Of a DNA stretch of 41,238 nt, positions 24,322 through 32,273 are shown piece by piece. The stretch comes from Flavobacterium sp. Its GTDB lineage: Bacteria; Bacteroidota; Bacteroidia; Flavobacteriales; Flavobacteriaceae. The position numbers and the translations under genes are program-made. The notes below the pieces were generated by a model that was not told the origin of the DNA, searched no databases, and worked only from the letters and a program-made list of their open reading frames with translations. How positions within the stretch are numbered: the first letter of the stretch is position 1; each line of letters starts with the position of its first letter. Location of the stretch: contig QQUG01000209.1 in NCBI GenBank assembly GCA_008501705.1, forward strand, positions 1-41,238, given 5' to 3'.

Positions 24322-25215
24322 ATGGAAAAATATATAAACGCATTTACAGATTCGTTATTGAACACCCTGGATTACACCTGGCGGGCAATAACTTTTGATG
24401 TCCCCTGGTACACCAATTTCTTTTGGGGACTTACGGCCATATCGTTACTAGTGTGGCTGTTGGAGATCGCCTTCCCATGGCGTAAAGACCAGTCTATTTT
24501 CAGAAAAGATTTCTGGCTGGACACCTTCTATATGTACTTTAACTTTTTCATTTTCGCTATTGTAATTAGCGGAGTGTATGAGCTACTGGGGGTGTTGTTC
24601 AATGATATTGGGATCACTGCCAAGAGCTTTGCTATTATCGATATAGCCAACTGGCCCATGTGGGCGCAGCTGCTGGTATTCTTTATCATTATAGATTTTG
24701 TACAGTGGTTTACCCATGTTTTGCTGCACCGTTACGAATTCCTGTGGCAATTCCACAAGGTGCACCATTCGGTAAAGGAAATGGGCTTTGCGGCACACCT
24801 GAGATATCACTGGATGGAGAACATCTTCTATAAGCCCCTTAAAACATTTGGGGTGATGATACTGGGAGGTTTTGAGCCCGAGCAGGCCTATGTGGTACAT
24901 TTTATTGCTATTTCCATTGGCCACTTGAATCATTCGAATATCAAGATCACCTGGGGTCCTTTGAAGTATATCTTCAACAACCCTGTGATGCACTTATACC
25001 ACCATGTAAAGGCCTTACCGGAAGGGAACCGACATGGGATCAATTTTGGTATCAGTTTGAGTTTATGGGACTATATTTTTAAAACCAATTATGTACCCGA
25101 AGACAGCGGTACCATAGAACTGGGTTTCCCGGGAGATGAAGAATTCCCGAAGACCTTTTGGAGTCAGATCACTTACGGATTTGTAAAACCAAAGAAAAAG
25201 CAACCTTCTAACTAA
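24322..25215 (+). CDS. Sterol desaturase/fatty-acid hydroxylase family membrane di-iron protein
   Basis: The 297-residue protein has about four membrane helices and the histidine clusters of this family, which bind a di-iron centre: H132-x3-H136 (HVLLH), H145-x2-HH149 (HKVHH), HLNHSN near residue 212, and HLYHH followed by GNRHG around 225-240. Such enzymes hydroxylate or desaturate lipids using O2. It lies 43 bp after the cytochrome gene in the same direction, and might share its transcript; a lipid role next to sulfite oxidation is not obvious. The substrate cannot be predicted. Confidence 0.85.
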   Translation: MEKYINAFTDSLLNTLDYTWRAITFDVPWYTNFFWGLTAISLLVWLLEIAFPWRKDQSIFRKDFWLDTFYMYFNFFIFAIVISGVYELLGVLFNDIGITAKSFAIIDIANWPMWAQLLVFFIIIDFVQWFTHVLLHRYEFLWQFHKVHHSVKEMGFAAHLRYHWMENIFYKPLKTFGVMILGGFEPEQAYVVHFIAISIGHLNHSNIKITWGPLKYIFNNPVMHLYHHVKALPEGNRHGINFGISLSLWDYIFKTNYVPEDSGTIELGFPGDEEFPKTFWSQITYGFVKPKKKQPSN

Positions 25216-25270
25216 TAACCGGGCGAGTTCGGCAAAAAAAAGAGGTCGGAATTGCCCTAAATGAAACATT

Positions 25271-25948
25271 ATGAAAAAAGATTTTGAAACCAAGTTTACC
25301 GGCTGGGTATTTATACTGGCAGCCTTAATGCTCTGGGGCGGCTATATGCTTTCCCCTCACAATGTAGGCGAATATCTTGTTGCAACCGATTTCCCCGCCA
25401 TTGGTGAAAGTCTCTGGACCTGGATCTGGGTTTTCAGAGTATATATTTTTGGCTGGGTAATGATGATCATAGCTGTGATCGCTCTGGCGACCATTGCCAA
25501 CAAAAAACCCTACCGGATCTTAGTTAATCCTGGAGTAGGAATGGTGGTTGTGGGCACCTTTACGCTCGCACTTGCCTCTGCCTTTTATTACAACTACGGT
25601 GCCTGGGGTGTAGGTATGACCCAGGGAAAATCTCCCGAGGAAGTACAGGCCTTTATGGACAGTATATTGTACACCAACCAGTACGTAACCTGTTTTATGC
25701 GTTTCGGACGAATTTTTAGCGGGGTAGGATTGGTATTACTTGGAGCCGGGATGCTAAAAGGCAGGATCATGCACGCAGGTATGGGCTGGCTAACACTCCT
25801 CTTAGGTGTGGTAGCCATGGGAATTATACTATTCATCCCGGAGTATTTTGAGCACTACAAACCTATGTTCCATGCGAAGGCTTTATGGTTGGCGTTGATG
25901 GGGTTTGTGATTTTGAAAAGTGGCCTGAAGATTAGTAGTGAGGAGTGA
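25271..25948 (+). CDS. Six-helix integral membrane protein of unknown function
   Basis: The 225-residue protein has about six membrane segments (residues ~10-27, 55-75, 88-108, 140-160, 170-188 and 200-216). No family was recognised. Polar motifs between helices include GWGVGMTQGKSPEEV-like sequence (GAWGVGMTQGKSPEEVQAF) and the conserved-looking RFGRIFSGVGL. It lies 55 bp after the desaturase-family gene and may belong to the same operon. Its stop codon TGA (25946-25948) is supplied by the first copy of the downstream repeat array, so the repeat has set the end of the protein. Confidence 0.75.
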   Translation: MKKDFETKFTGWVFILAALMLWGGYMLSPHNVGEYLVATDFPAIGESLWTWIWVFRVYIFGWVMMIIAVIALATIANKKPYRILVNPGVGMVVVGTFTLALASAFYYNYGAWGVGMTQGKSPEEVQAFMDSILYTNQYVTCFMRFGRIFSGVGLVLLGAGMLKGRIMHAGMGWLTLLLGVVAMGIILFIPEYFEHYKPMFHAKALWLALMGFVILKSGLKISSEE

Positions 25949-26425
25949 CCCTTCGAGAGCCTCAGGGTCCCAAACATTCAAAACGAAGGTTACTGAGATT
26001 GCCGAAAGGCAAGTGTCTCGAAGTGACCCTTCGAGAGCCTCAGGGTCCAAAACATTCAAAACGAAGGTCACTGAGGGCTTGCCAAAACGCAAGTGTCTCG
26101 AAGTGACCCTTCGAGAGCCTCAGGGTCACAAAACATTCAAAACGAAGGTTACTGAGGGATTGCCGAAAGGCAAGTGTCTCGAAGTGACCCTTCGAGAGCC
26201 ACAGGGTCCCATCAACTACAAATTGAAGGTCACTGAGGGCTTGCCAAAACGCAAGTGTCTCGAAGTGACCCTTCGAGAGCCTCATGGTCCAAAACATTCA
26301 AAACGAAGGTCACTGAGGGCTTGTCAAAAGGCAAGTGTCTCGAAGTGACCCTTCGAGTGCCTCAGGGTCCCATAAACTACAAATTGAAGGTCACTGAGAG
26401 ATTGCCGAATGGTGAGCTGCGAGAT
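25944..26425. repeat. Array of six ~80-bp tandem repeats with conserved hairpins
   Basis: Copies begin with AGTGACCCTTCGAG at 25944, 26022, 26102, 26183, 26264 and 26344, giving periods of 78, 80, 81, 81 and 80 bp; the last copy decays after about 26400. Each unit contains two inverted repeats: AGTGACC(C)TTCG pairing with CGAAGGTCACT across ~28 bases, and a small hairpin of the form TTGCC-GAAA-GGCAA or CTTGC-N6-GCAAG. Copies 4 and 6 carry a different interior (CCCATCAACTAC type) from copies 1, 2, 3 and 5. Unit junctions also form TCTCGAA-N7-TTCGAGA. There are no unique spacers, so it is not CRISPR. It fills the gap between a plus-strand gene and the end of a minus-strand gene. Confidence 0.92.
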
Positions 26426-26436
26426 TTGATTGGTAT

Positions 26437-26483
26437 GTTGTGGTTGTATTTTACAAGACTACAGACATCAAACAAACCACAAC
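26437..26483. repeat. 9-bp inverted repeat just past the DUF2207 gene
   Basis: GTTGTGGTT (26437-26445) and AACCACAAC (26475-26483) form a perfect 9-bp stem with a 29-base loop. The site lies directly after the stop of the minus-strand DUF2207 gene, between it and the repeat array. A terminator function is possible, but the long loop and missing T-run make this weak. Confidence 0.35.
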
Positions 26484-26489
26484 CCCTCA

Positions 26490-28196
26490 TCACCAACTCC
26501 CGCCACCGCCACCGCCGAAGCCGCCTCCTGAGGATCCACCACCGCCACTTGAGCCGCTACTGCTTGGTGAACTTACCATGGTGGACTGTGTGGCCGATAT
26601 GGAAGAGGAAAATGATTTAGAAAACTGATTCATGTTAAAATGACTGTTGGTATGTGAGGTATACCAACTGGGAGGAGGAACGTCTAAAGCCGCAAATTTC
26701 TTCGCCCAAACCGAGAAGACACCAAAGGCCAGGGCATAGCCCATGGTGGATTCGAAGTAGATCGGGCTCTCACCTATGAGCATCTTTAGTTTGTCTTTTT
26801 CGGCGGTCTTAATGAACTGCTTAAAGCCTTTTAGTTCCGACAACACCTCATCTCCTTTCCGGTTCTTTTTGATCATGAAGATGTTTAGTATAAAAAGAAC
26901 GATAAAGCTGAGGAAGACTAGGATGGCGCCAACAAAACTCCAGAGATACAGGCTTAAAGGAACCAGGACGAGCATTAAAGGAAACATCGTACAGCCCAGA
27001 GTATTTCTCACCTTCCTGGATTCCTTTACATAGTACATCTGGGCAGCTTTTTTAAGCTGCATCTTCGCCACTCCCATGGTGGTGTAGAATTTATTCTTCA
27101 GACTGCTTACCAGCACCTCATCTTTTCCGCCGCTAAAGAGCCCTGAAAATATCTTTCGCTCATAATCGGGTCTATCTCCGGGAATATCTTTCAGCTTTAC
27201 AAGCTTCACATCGTCTTTGGCAAACCAACCTTTTTTATCGATCTCCTCCATCCTGATGAACCCCTGGGTTCCCCAATAGGGAATCAGCGAGATGAGATCG
27301 GAAGTATCGTCCCGATCGTTGATAAGGAAACCTGCCATGGCAGGATCCACTCCCTTGGGAGGGTAATAGCTTGTGGTGGTGGTCACGCGCGTGTCCTTTC
27401 CAAACTTTCTCCACAGTAAATAGAATCCTGTGAAAAGCGCAGCGATGATCAGCACAAAACCGTAGCGCGTCCAAAACGGCCAGAAGGGTTTTACTTCAGC
27501 GATGCTTTCCGGAGGGAAATTAACTAGTACCGTAACCGCCTGTCCGTAGGAGGATATCACCCCTTCCTTACTTTCTCCCGAAAACGCATTTCCGGAATAT
27601 TCCAGGTTGAAATCATCACTCGGTGCAGTTGTCCCCAAGCTTCCCGAATACACAAAGAAATCTCCGGTACCTACATCTACATTCTCTGGCAGGTGAATCT
27701 TAAACTCCATAGAATTGAAGGGCGCGTACCAATCTGTAGGTTTGAGGTTCCAGTAGAAACGAGTGTCCTGTTTCTCATAGAGAAAGGCGTGCTTCACCCT
27801 GTAACGGATCTCATACTTCTGAGGGCCGATCACAAACTTATTGGCATCTCCAATTTTTATATTGACAAAGCCCTCCAGCTTCCTTGAGAATTTACCGCTT
27901 ATGTCGCTCTTGTGACCCGGCACCTCGATATTACTGATCTCTATCTCGCGTTTCTCTTTTTTTCCTTCGGAAGTGAGCAGGTCGTATTTTGTTTGAATGG
28001 TTCTGTAGATCCCATGTTTGTTTTGGGTAAAGGTTAGATCGTATTTTTCCACCACATCGAAATAGCCCTCTTCACTTACATAAACCTCCACCGAATAATG
28101 ATCCACCACAAAACCCTGGGCATAGCCAAGGCTCATTGCGAATAACGCTACTAATAGAGTGAAAAACTGCTTCATGGCCAGCTTAAGAAAAGTCAA
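26490..28196 (-). CDS. DUF2207-domain membrane protein with glycine-rich tail
   Basis: The 568-residue protein has a signal peptide (ending near SLGYAQ), a large extracytoplasmic DUF2207 domain (about 22-235, with VEKYDLTFTQNKHGIYRTI and KYEIRYRVKHAFL), a membrane helix near 245-262, and a cytoplasmic region. A membrane hairpin at about 405-450 follows, then a conserved tail region. It ends in a low-complexity Ser/Gly stretch closing with GGGGGSW. This tail is the family hallmark. Function is unknown; such proteins are regularly encoded with LemA, as here, where the two genes overlap by 14 bp. Confidence 0.9.
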   Translation of the reverse strand: MTFLKLAMKQFFTLLVALFAMSLGYAQGFVVDHYSVEVYVSEEGYFDVVEKYDLTFTQNKHGIYRTIQTKYDLLTSEGKKEKREIEISNIEVPGHKSDISGKFSRKLEGFVNIKIGDANKFVIGPQKYEIRYRVKHAFLYEKQDTRFYWNLKPTDWYAPFNSMEFKIHLPENVDVGTGDFFVYSGSLGTTAPSDDFNLEYSGNAFSGESKEGVISSYGQAVTVLVNFPPESIAEVKPFWPFWTRYGFVLIIAALFTGFYLLWRKFGKDTRVTTTTSYYPPKGVDPAMAGFLINDRDDTSDLISLIPYWGTQGFIRMEEIDKKGWFAKDDVKLVKLKDIPGDRPDYERKIFSGLFSGGKDEVLVSSLKNKFYTTMGVAKMQLKKAAQMYYVKESRKVRNTLGCTMFPLMLVLVPLSLYLWSFVGAILVFLSFIVLFILNIFMIKKNRKGDEVLSELKGFKQFIKTAEKDKLKMLIGESPIYFESTMGYALAFGVFSVWAKKFAALDVPPPSWYTSHTNSHFNMNQFSKSFSSSISATQSTMVSSPSSSGSSGGGGSSGGGFGGGGGGSW

Positions 28197-28743
28197 CTTT
28201 TACATTTTCGCGACTGGCAGCCTCCGCTTCAAAGAAATCGAAGTGGGTATAATTGAAGATCCCGGCAAACAGTACGCCCGGGAAGCTTTCCCCGTAGGTA
28301 TTGTTCTCCCGCACTGTACCGTTGTAATAACGTCTGCTGCGTTCCAGGTTCTCTTCTATCTCGTTCAGCTTTTGCTGAAGATCTATAAAGTTCATATTAG
28401 CCTTCAGATCCGGGTAGGCTTCACCCAAGGCAAAAATAGATCGCAAGGTCTGCTGCAGGGCGTTCTCAGCCTTTATCTGACCGTTAATATCGTCGCTTGG
28501 CACCGCCATGGCTGCATTACGTGCGTTGATCACATCCTCCAGGGTGGTTTTCTCGTGAGCGGCATAGCCTTTTACGGTTTCCACCAGGTTGGGGATAAGA
28601 TCGTAACGGCGTTTGAGGGCAACATCAATATTGCTCCAGGCATCCTTCACGGTGTTCCGGTTCTTCACAAAACGGTTGAAGATAGAGATAAGAAGCAGGA
28701 TGATAACGAGGCCACCACCTAAGAAAGCTATAAGGTATATCAT
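28183..28743 (-). CDS. lemA: LemA-family protein
   Basis: The 186-residue protein has an N-terminal membrane helix (residues 2-20) followed by the LemA signature NRFVKNRNTVKDAWSNIDVA, KRRYDLIPNLVETVKGYAAHE and DLQQKLNEIEENLERSRRYYNGTVRENN. LemA proteins form helical bundles on the outer side of the membrane and have been tied to membrane stress in some bacteria; the molecular role is not settled. It is the first gene of a two-gene unit with the DUF2207 protein. Confidence 0.94.
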   Translation of the reverse strand: MIYLIAFLGGGLVIILLLISIFNRFVKNRNTVKDAWSNIDVALKRRYDLIPNLVETVKGYAAHEKTTLEDVINARNAAMAVPSDDINGQIKAENALQQTLRSIFALGEAYPDLKANMNFIDLQQKLNEIEENLERSRRYYNGTVRENNTYGESFPGVLFAGIFNYTHFDFFEAEAASRENVKVDFS

Positions 28744-29114
28744 GGGTTGTTGTTTTATTGGTTAGTAAGCGTGTATGTGGATATGTTACATAAAGGTAAT
28801 AAAATGAGCGGAATGGTTGGGGGGTTAGTTTTCTGTTGTCTGTTGTCCGTTGTTAGTAGTTAATGGTTAGTTGAATAACAAACCACAAATCTCACAAATC
28901 AAATAACAAATAATATACAATTTCCAAAGACCAACTTTGATTCATTGATCGTTGGAATTTATTTGGGATCTAGCGGTTGATATTTGGTAAATAGTGAGAG
29001 TTGAAACTTACCGACTCAACAATTCCACGACTCCACATTTTCTCTATATATGACCTGTATCATTTATTCTCCGGATTTGGTAATGCATATTTGTATAATT
29101 CAAATTCTGAGATC
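28744..29114. other. Intergenic stretch with G/T-rich low-complexity runs
   Basis: This 371-bp divergent gap has no convincing gene. It carries a G/T-rich degenerate run at about 28818-28875 (repeats of TGTTG, GTTAG) and an A/C-rich run at 28880-28922 (repeats of CAAAT). A similar G/T-rich run, with TTGTTAG and GTTGGTAG, occurs at 29905-29975 on the other side of the next gene. Promoters for lemA and the sigma-like gene must lie here, but none was pinned down. Confidence 0.5.
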
Positions 29115-29885
29115 ATGAAAAATACGGCAACACACTACAGGAAGGACGGGGAATCTATAAGAGTTATTCCGCGAAAATTTAACGATTTGATCCAATTAAA
29201 AAAACAGGGAGAGCGAGGTGTTTTTAACGAGGAATTACTGGACATTCTGCCGGAAGTAAAGAAATTCATCAACCGTAAGCTGGATGCAGCGGTTCACAAA
29301 GGTCATTTTCCGAAGAGTAAGTACAAGGCAGAAGATTTTATCGATCAATTGTTTATCGAGGTATACGACAACATTGAAGATGTGGAAAGTGAAAATGACT
29401 TCTATCTCTGGTTGTTTAAGAGAACCAACGAATTGCTAGATGCTACTATCGACAAGGAAGCGTATGAAGATAAAATCTTTAAGAACATAGATAAGTACTC
29501 TGAAGCCGAATGGAAACAAATGGCCGAAAAGTGGAGTGCCGAGGCCGATGGCGACCTCATTATGCGGGAGGATCTGGAGGATGTGTCTTATCACAAAAGC
29601 AAACAATCGCTGCAACAGCTCTTTGTTGAAGACAACGAAAAAGCACTCATAGAAAAACTCGATAAGGAATTAAGCGAGGAAGACGTTAACAGGTTCACAG
29701 AATTGATCTTAAACAACTTCCCGGAGCCCATGCATACCGTCTTCGAACTGTTCACCAGGCAAAAATTCACCCTGGAGGAAATATCACAGATCATGGAGCG
29801 CAATCTCGAGGAGGTAGAAACCCTGCTGAAAGAAGCTCGCGAGATCCTTTATAACAGCCTTTCGGCCTGGTATCCGAAAAAATAA
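29115..29885 (+). CDS. Sigma-70-like protein, region-4-type C-terminus (divergent)
   Basis: From the ATG at 29115 the product is 256 residues. The C-terminal ~60 residues (EPMHTVFELFTRQKFTLEEISQIMERNLEEVETLLKEAREIL) have the form of sigma factor region 4, with a helix-turn-helix that would touch the -35/-33 box. The middle (KYKAEDFIDQLFIEVYDNIEDV, DFYLWLFKRTNELLD) matches the layout of region 2, but is divergent. A highly acidic linker separates them. An upstream in-frame start at 29001 would add 38 residues without family resemblance (SIYDLYHLFSGFGNAYLYN) and is not preferred. No anti-sigma gene is adjacent, which is unusual for an ECF-type factor, so an odd regulatory role is possible. Confidence 0.65.
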   Translation: MKNTATHYRKDGESIRVIPRKFNDLIQLKKQGERGVFNEELLDILPEVKKFINRKLDAAVHKGHFPKSKYKAEDFIDQLFIEVYDNIEDVESENDFYLWLFKRTNELLDATIDKEAYEDKIFKNIDKYSEAEWKQMAEKWSAEADGDLIMREDLEDVSYHKSKQSLQQLFVEDNEKALIEKLDKELSEEDVNRFTELILNNFPEPMHTVFELFTRQKFTLEEISQIMERNLEEVETLLKEAREILYNSLSAWYPKK

Positions 29886-30001
29886 GCGGTATTGATCATT
29901 GTCGAGTGGGTTGGTAGTGGGTAGGAGTGAGTTTTGGGTTTTGGGTTGTTAGTTGTTGGTAGTCGGCTATTTGGCTCTTGAAGGGTGGAGTGAGGGGTGA
30001 T

Positions 30002-30394
30002 TTATTGCAAATTTTCAGAAATCAATTTTACAAATGGTAAATCTGCAGATGCAAACTCAAATTTTATCAGATCATTTGGAAAGACCCACGCATATTTATC
30101 ATGATCTGTAAGGTTGAATGAAGCTCCAATAAATTCACAGTTATAGGCAGTAAGTTTGATTGAAAAATTTTCATAATCGTGAAAATTAGATCCAAATCGA
30201 TTTAAAATATCCACCGCCATACCAAATTCCTCTCTTAACTCTCGCTTTAAAGCTTGTATATCGGATTCACCAGCTTCTCTCTTACCGCCTGGAAACTCCC
30301 ACTTACCCGCCATTGACTTGCCTTGCTTTCGTCTGGCGATGAAAATTTTATCATTTGATGATATGATTCCACAAACTACTTCAATAGGAGTCAT
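30002..30394 (-). CDS. Nudix hydrolase, (deoxy)nucleoside triphosphate pyrophosphohydrolase
   Basis: The 130-residue protein is a compact MutT/NudG-type Nudix enzyme. The Nudix box GGKREAGESDIQALKRELRE (within residues ~38-58) continues EEFGM and has the required G-x5-E-x7-RE-x2-EE-x-G residues. The preceding IIARRKQGKSMAGKWEFPGG-type strand (FIARRKQGKSMAGKWEFPGG) fits NudG and MutT, which hydrolyse oxidised purine or modified pyrimidine triphosphates to monophosphates. Its ATG lies inside the end of the HNH endonuclease gene (14-bp overlap), so it is translationally coupled to it and is the last gene of the defence cassette. Whether it cleans 8-oxo-dGTP or modified dCTP cannot be read from sequence. 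Confidence 0.9.
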   Translation of the reverse strand: MTPIEVVCGIISSNDKIFIARRKQGKSMAGKWEFPGGKREAGESDIQALKRELREEFGMAVDILNRFGSNFHDYENFSIKLTAYNCEFIGASFNLTDHDKYAWVFPNDLIKFEFASADLPFVKLISENLQ

Positions 30395-31271
30395 AAAAAC
30401 GATTTCTATGCCGGTCTAAGTATTCCAGGTTATACTCACTTAAATTCTTAATTCGTTCATCTCCAGACACCCCTATCTTTTCATACGCCTGATGCTCTAT
30501 ATTATTGGAAAGGATAATTTTACCTTTATCCTCAAAACTAATCAAGTGTCGATCAAATAAAGCATCATAAGTTGGGGATAATAGAAGTCCATTATCTACG
30601 TCCAATCTTTCCTCATTGGTAGATTCAGACCAGGGTACAATATGGGATGCGATCAGCACGTCCAACTTGTCAAATCCTGTAACAGCACATTTATATTCCC
30701 ATCGATGAATAATACGTTTACGATAAGCCCCTTGTCCGACTCTAGAAGTAACTAGTCCTTTTCTTTCTGTTTTATTAGGAGGTTTTATTGCGTAATCTGT
30801 GAAAAGATTTGGCTCGGCGGCTTCTTGAACTTTTGAAGGAATATCTGGTAATTGAGCTCCAATACGCTTAAAGAAAAACTTAATTCCAATTCTAGTAGCT
30901 CCAGAAGTATCATGGGTCTCGAAGTAATCGACGTCGTGATATTCTACTTCACATATAAATTTAACAAATCCACGTCCCTCACTTTCAAACAGAAATACCC
31001 TTTTTCCATCGTTAACATGATTTAGAAGAGCAAGATTTCCTCTTGTAAATTCCATATCTCCAGACTGCCCTTCACCCGTATACGTAAAAACATTTGGGTT
31101 ATCCCATCCGTCTTCATAGCCGTGTTGTTTTCCAGACTTTCCGGAAAAGATAAAGATATAAGGGAATTTACCAGATGGACATATCCCACTTTGCCAATTC
31201 CCGCCGTATTTAGCATGAATATCGGCTCTGCGATTGTACAGTTGATCGGGTATGAAAGGGAGTTGGGTCAC
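30381..31271 (-). CDS. HNH endonuclease with N-terminal SRA/PUA-like reader domain
   Basis: The 296-residue protein has two parts. Residues about 25-140 contain SGKFPYIFIFSG, YEDGWDNPNVFTYTGEGQSG and MEFTRGNLALLNH, which resemble the beta-barrel SRA/YDG-type readers of modified bases found next to HNH domains. Residues about 180-285 are the nuclease: Y-R-K-R-I-I-H-R-W, C195 in YKCAVTGF, the catalytic-type ASH210IVPW, N227 in DNGLLLSPTYDALFDRHLISF with H242. This makes it a candidate modification-dependent (type IV-like) restriction enzyme. The reader assignment is by pattern and less sure than the HNH assignment. It lies 15 bp after the Mrr-type gene. Confidence 0.85.
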   Translation of the reverse strand: MTQLPFIPDQLYNRRADIHAKYGGNWQSGICPSGKFPYIFIFSGKSGKQHGYEDGWDNPNVFTYTGEGQSGDMEFTRGNLALLNHVNDGKRVFLFESEGRGFVKFICEVEYHDVDYFETHDTSGATRIGIKFFFKRIGAQLPDIPSKVQEAAEPNLFTDYAIKPPNKTERKGLVTSRVGQGAYRKRIIHRWEYKCAVTGFDKLDVLIASHIVPWSESTNEERLDVDNGLLLSPTYDALFDRHLISFEDKGKIILSNNIEHQAYEKIGVSGDERIKNLSEYNLEYLDRHRNRFYDSY

Positions 31272-31286
31272 TTTACATTCTCAGAA

Positions 31287-32207
31287 TTAATTATCCTTCA
31301 TCGAATCCCAGAAATCGGCATCCAGTTTTTTAATTTCCAATGTTTGTTCTACCTGCATTCCTAAGCTATAATCGTAAATGTACTCGGCTAGTTGATCTCC
31401 GTCAATTAAAATAATGGTAGCATTACTTAATTTATCCACATACTCGATTGCTCCTTTGGAGAAATACGAAGTGGTAATAAACACACCTTTACTTAAGGGT
31501 GAACCCAATAATGCCCCAGCAAATTTCTGTACTGAATCTCTACCGATACTATTACCGTGATCAAATCGTTTGGCCTGAATGAAAATTTTGCCTAATCCCA
31601 AGACGTCTTCTTTGATTATACCATCTATACCGCCGTCGTTAGATGCTGTTGTAACCAGGCCAGAATCTTTAATTTCTCCTCCATATCCCATTTTTTGAAG
31701 AAGTTTTACAACCAGGTCTTCAAACTCGTAGGGGTCCTTACCGAGAATGGTGTTAAGAATTTCTATTTTACGAGTTTCTTTTATTTTTTGAAAGGAAGAA
31801 AACAAACGATCGGACGGAGTCATAGAAGCTGTTTCCGATTCTTCGATAGCTGAAGTTGTAGATTGATTCTTCTTGATAGGTCGTTCCCTCTCACTTACTT
31901 TAGTGTTTACGTAATCGTTCACCTTCGCAGGAGTAGCTAATAATTTGCGCCCCGTTTCATTGATTTGATAATGACCTCGCTTTGGCTTGTCAAGCAAATC
32001 GGCCATATTGAGATAACTGAGTGCCCAACTCACTCGATCGTAAAAAATTTCCCCATTACCCGAAGGATAGATTTCTTTGAGTTCTTCTTCTGTAAGATGG
32101 AAGTGATTTGCCAAGCTGGCAACAATATCCGACAGCTTCATACTGTCGTGCTGGCTTAATAATTCTAAAGCCGGAACGCGGATTTCAAAGTGTTTTGGGA
32201 TGGACAT
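31287..32207 (-). CDS. mrr: Mrr-type restriction endonuclease
   Basis: The 306-residue protein begins with an Mrr N-terminal winged helix (about 1-95, ALSYLNMADLLDKPKRGHYQINETG). A polar linker (105-135) follows, and then the Mrr catalytic domain (about 145-285). The PD-(D/E)xK site is seen as E163 (YEFEDLVVKLL), D195 in SNDGGIDGIIKED and Q211-A-K213 in IFIQAKRF; the Q instead of D/E before AK is usual for Mrr. Mrr enzymes cleave DNA carrying methylated adenine or cytosine. It lies 66 bp after hsdM and 15 bp before the HNH gene, all in the same direction. Confidence 0.93.
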   Translation of the reverse strand: MSIPKHFEIRVPALELLSQHDSMKLSDIVASLANHFHLTEEELKEIYPSGNGEIFYDRVSWALSYLNMADLLDKPKRGHYQINETGRKLLATPAKVNDYVNTKVSERERPIKKNQSTTSAIEESETASMTPSDRLFSSFQKIKETRKIEILNTILGKDPYEFEDLVVKLLQKMGYGGEIKDSGLVTTASNDGGIDGIIKEDVLGLGKIFIQAKRFDHGNSIGRDSVQKFAGALLGSPLSKGVFITTSYFSKGAIEYVDKLSNATIILIDGDQLAEYIYDYSLGMQVEQTLEIKKLDADFWDSMKDN

Positions 32208-32273
32208 ATTTGTTAAACATATAGGTTTGATTTCGTGTATAAACTAGATATTAAGGTTTTCAGATTTTTGCTA

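Noticed and set aside
25938-26348. Long open frame through the repeat array as a protein gene
   Set aside because: The frame is made by non-coding repeat units with periods of 78-81 bp; the same unit is translated in different frames, and there is no start context or family match.
25944-26425. CRISPR array
   Set aside because: The units are ~80-bp direct tandem repeats without unique spacers, there is no leader, and no cas genes are present.
29001-29114. Longer N-terminus for the sigma-like protein
   Set aside because: The 38 extra residues have no family resemblance, sit in AT-rich intergenic-type sequence, and a good ATG is at 29115.
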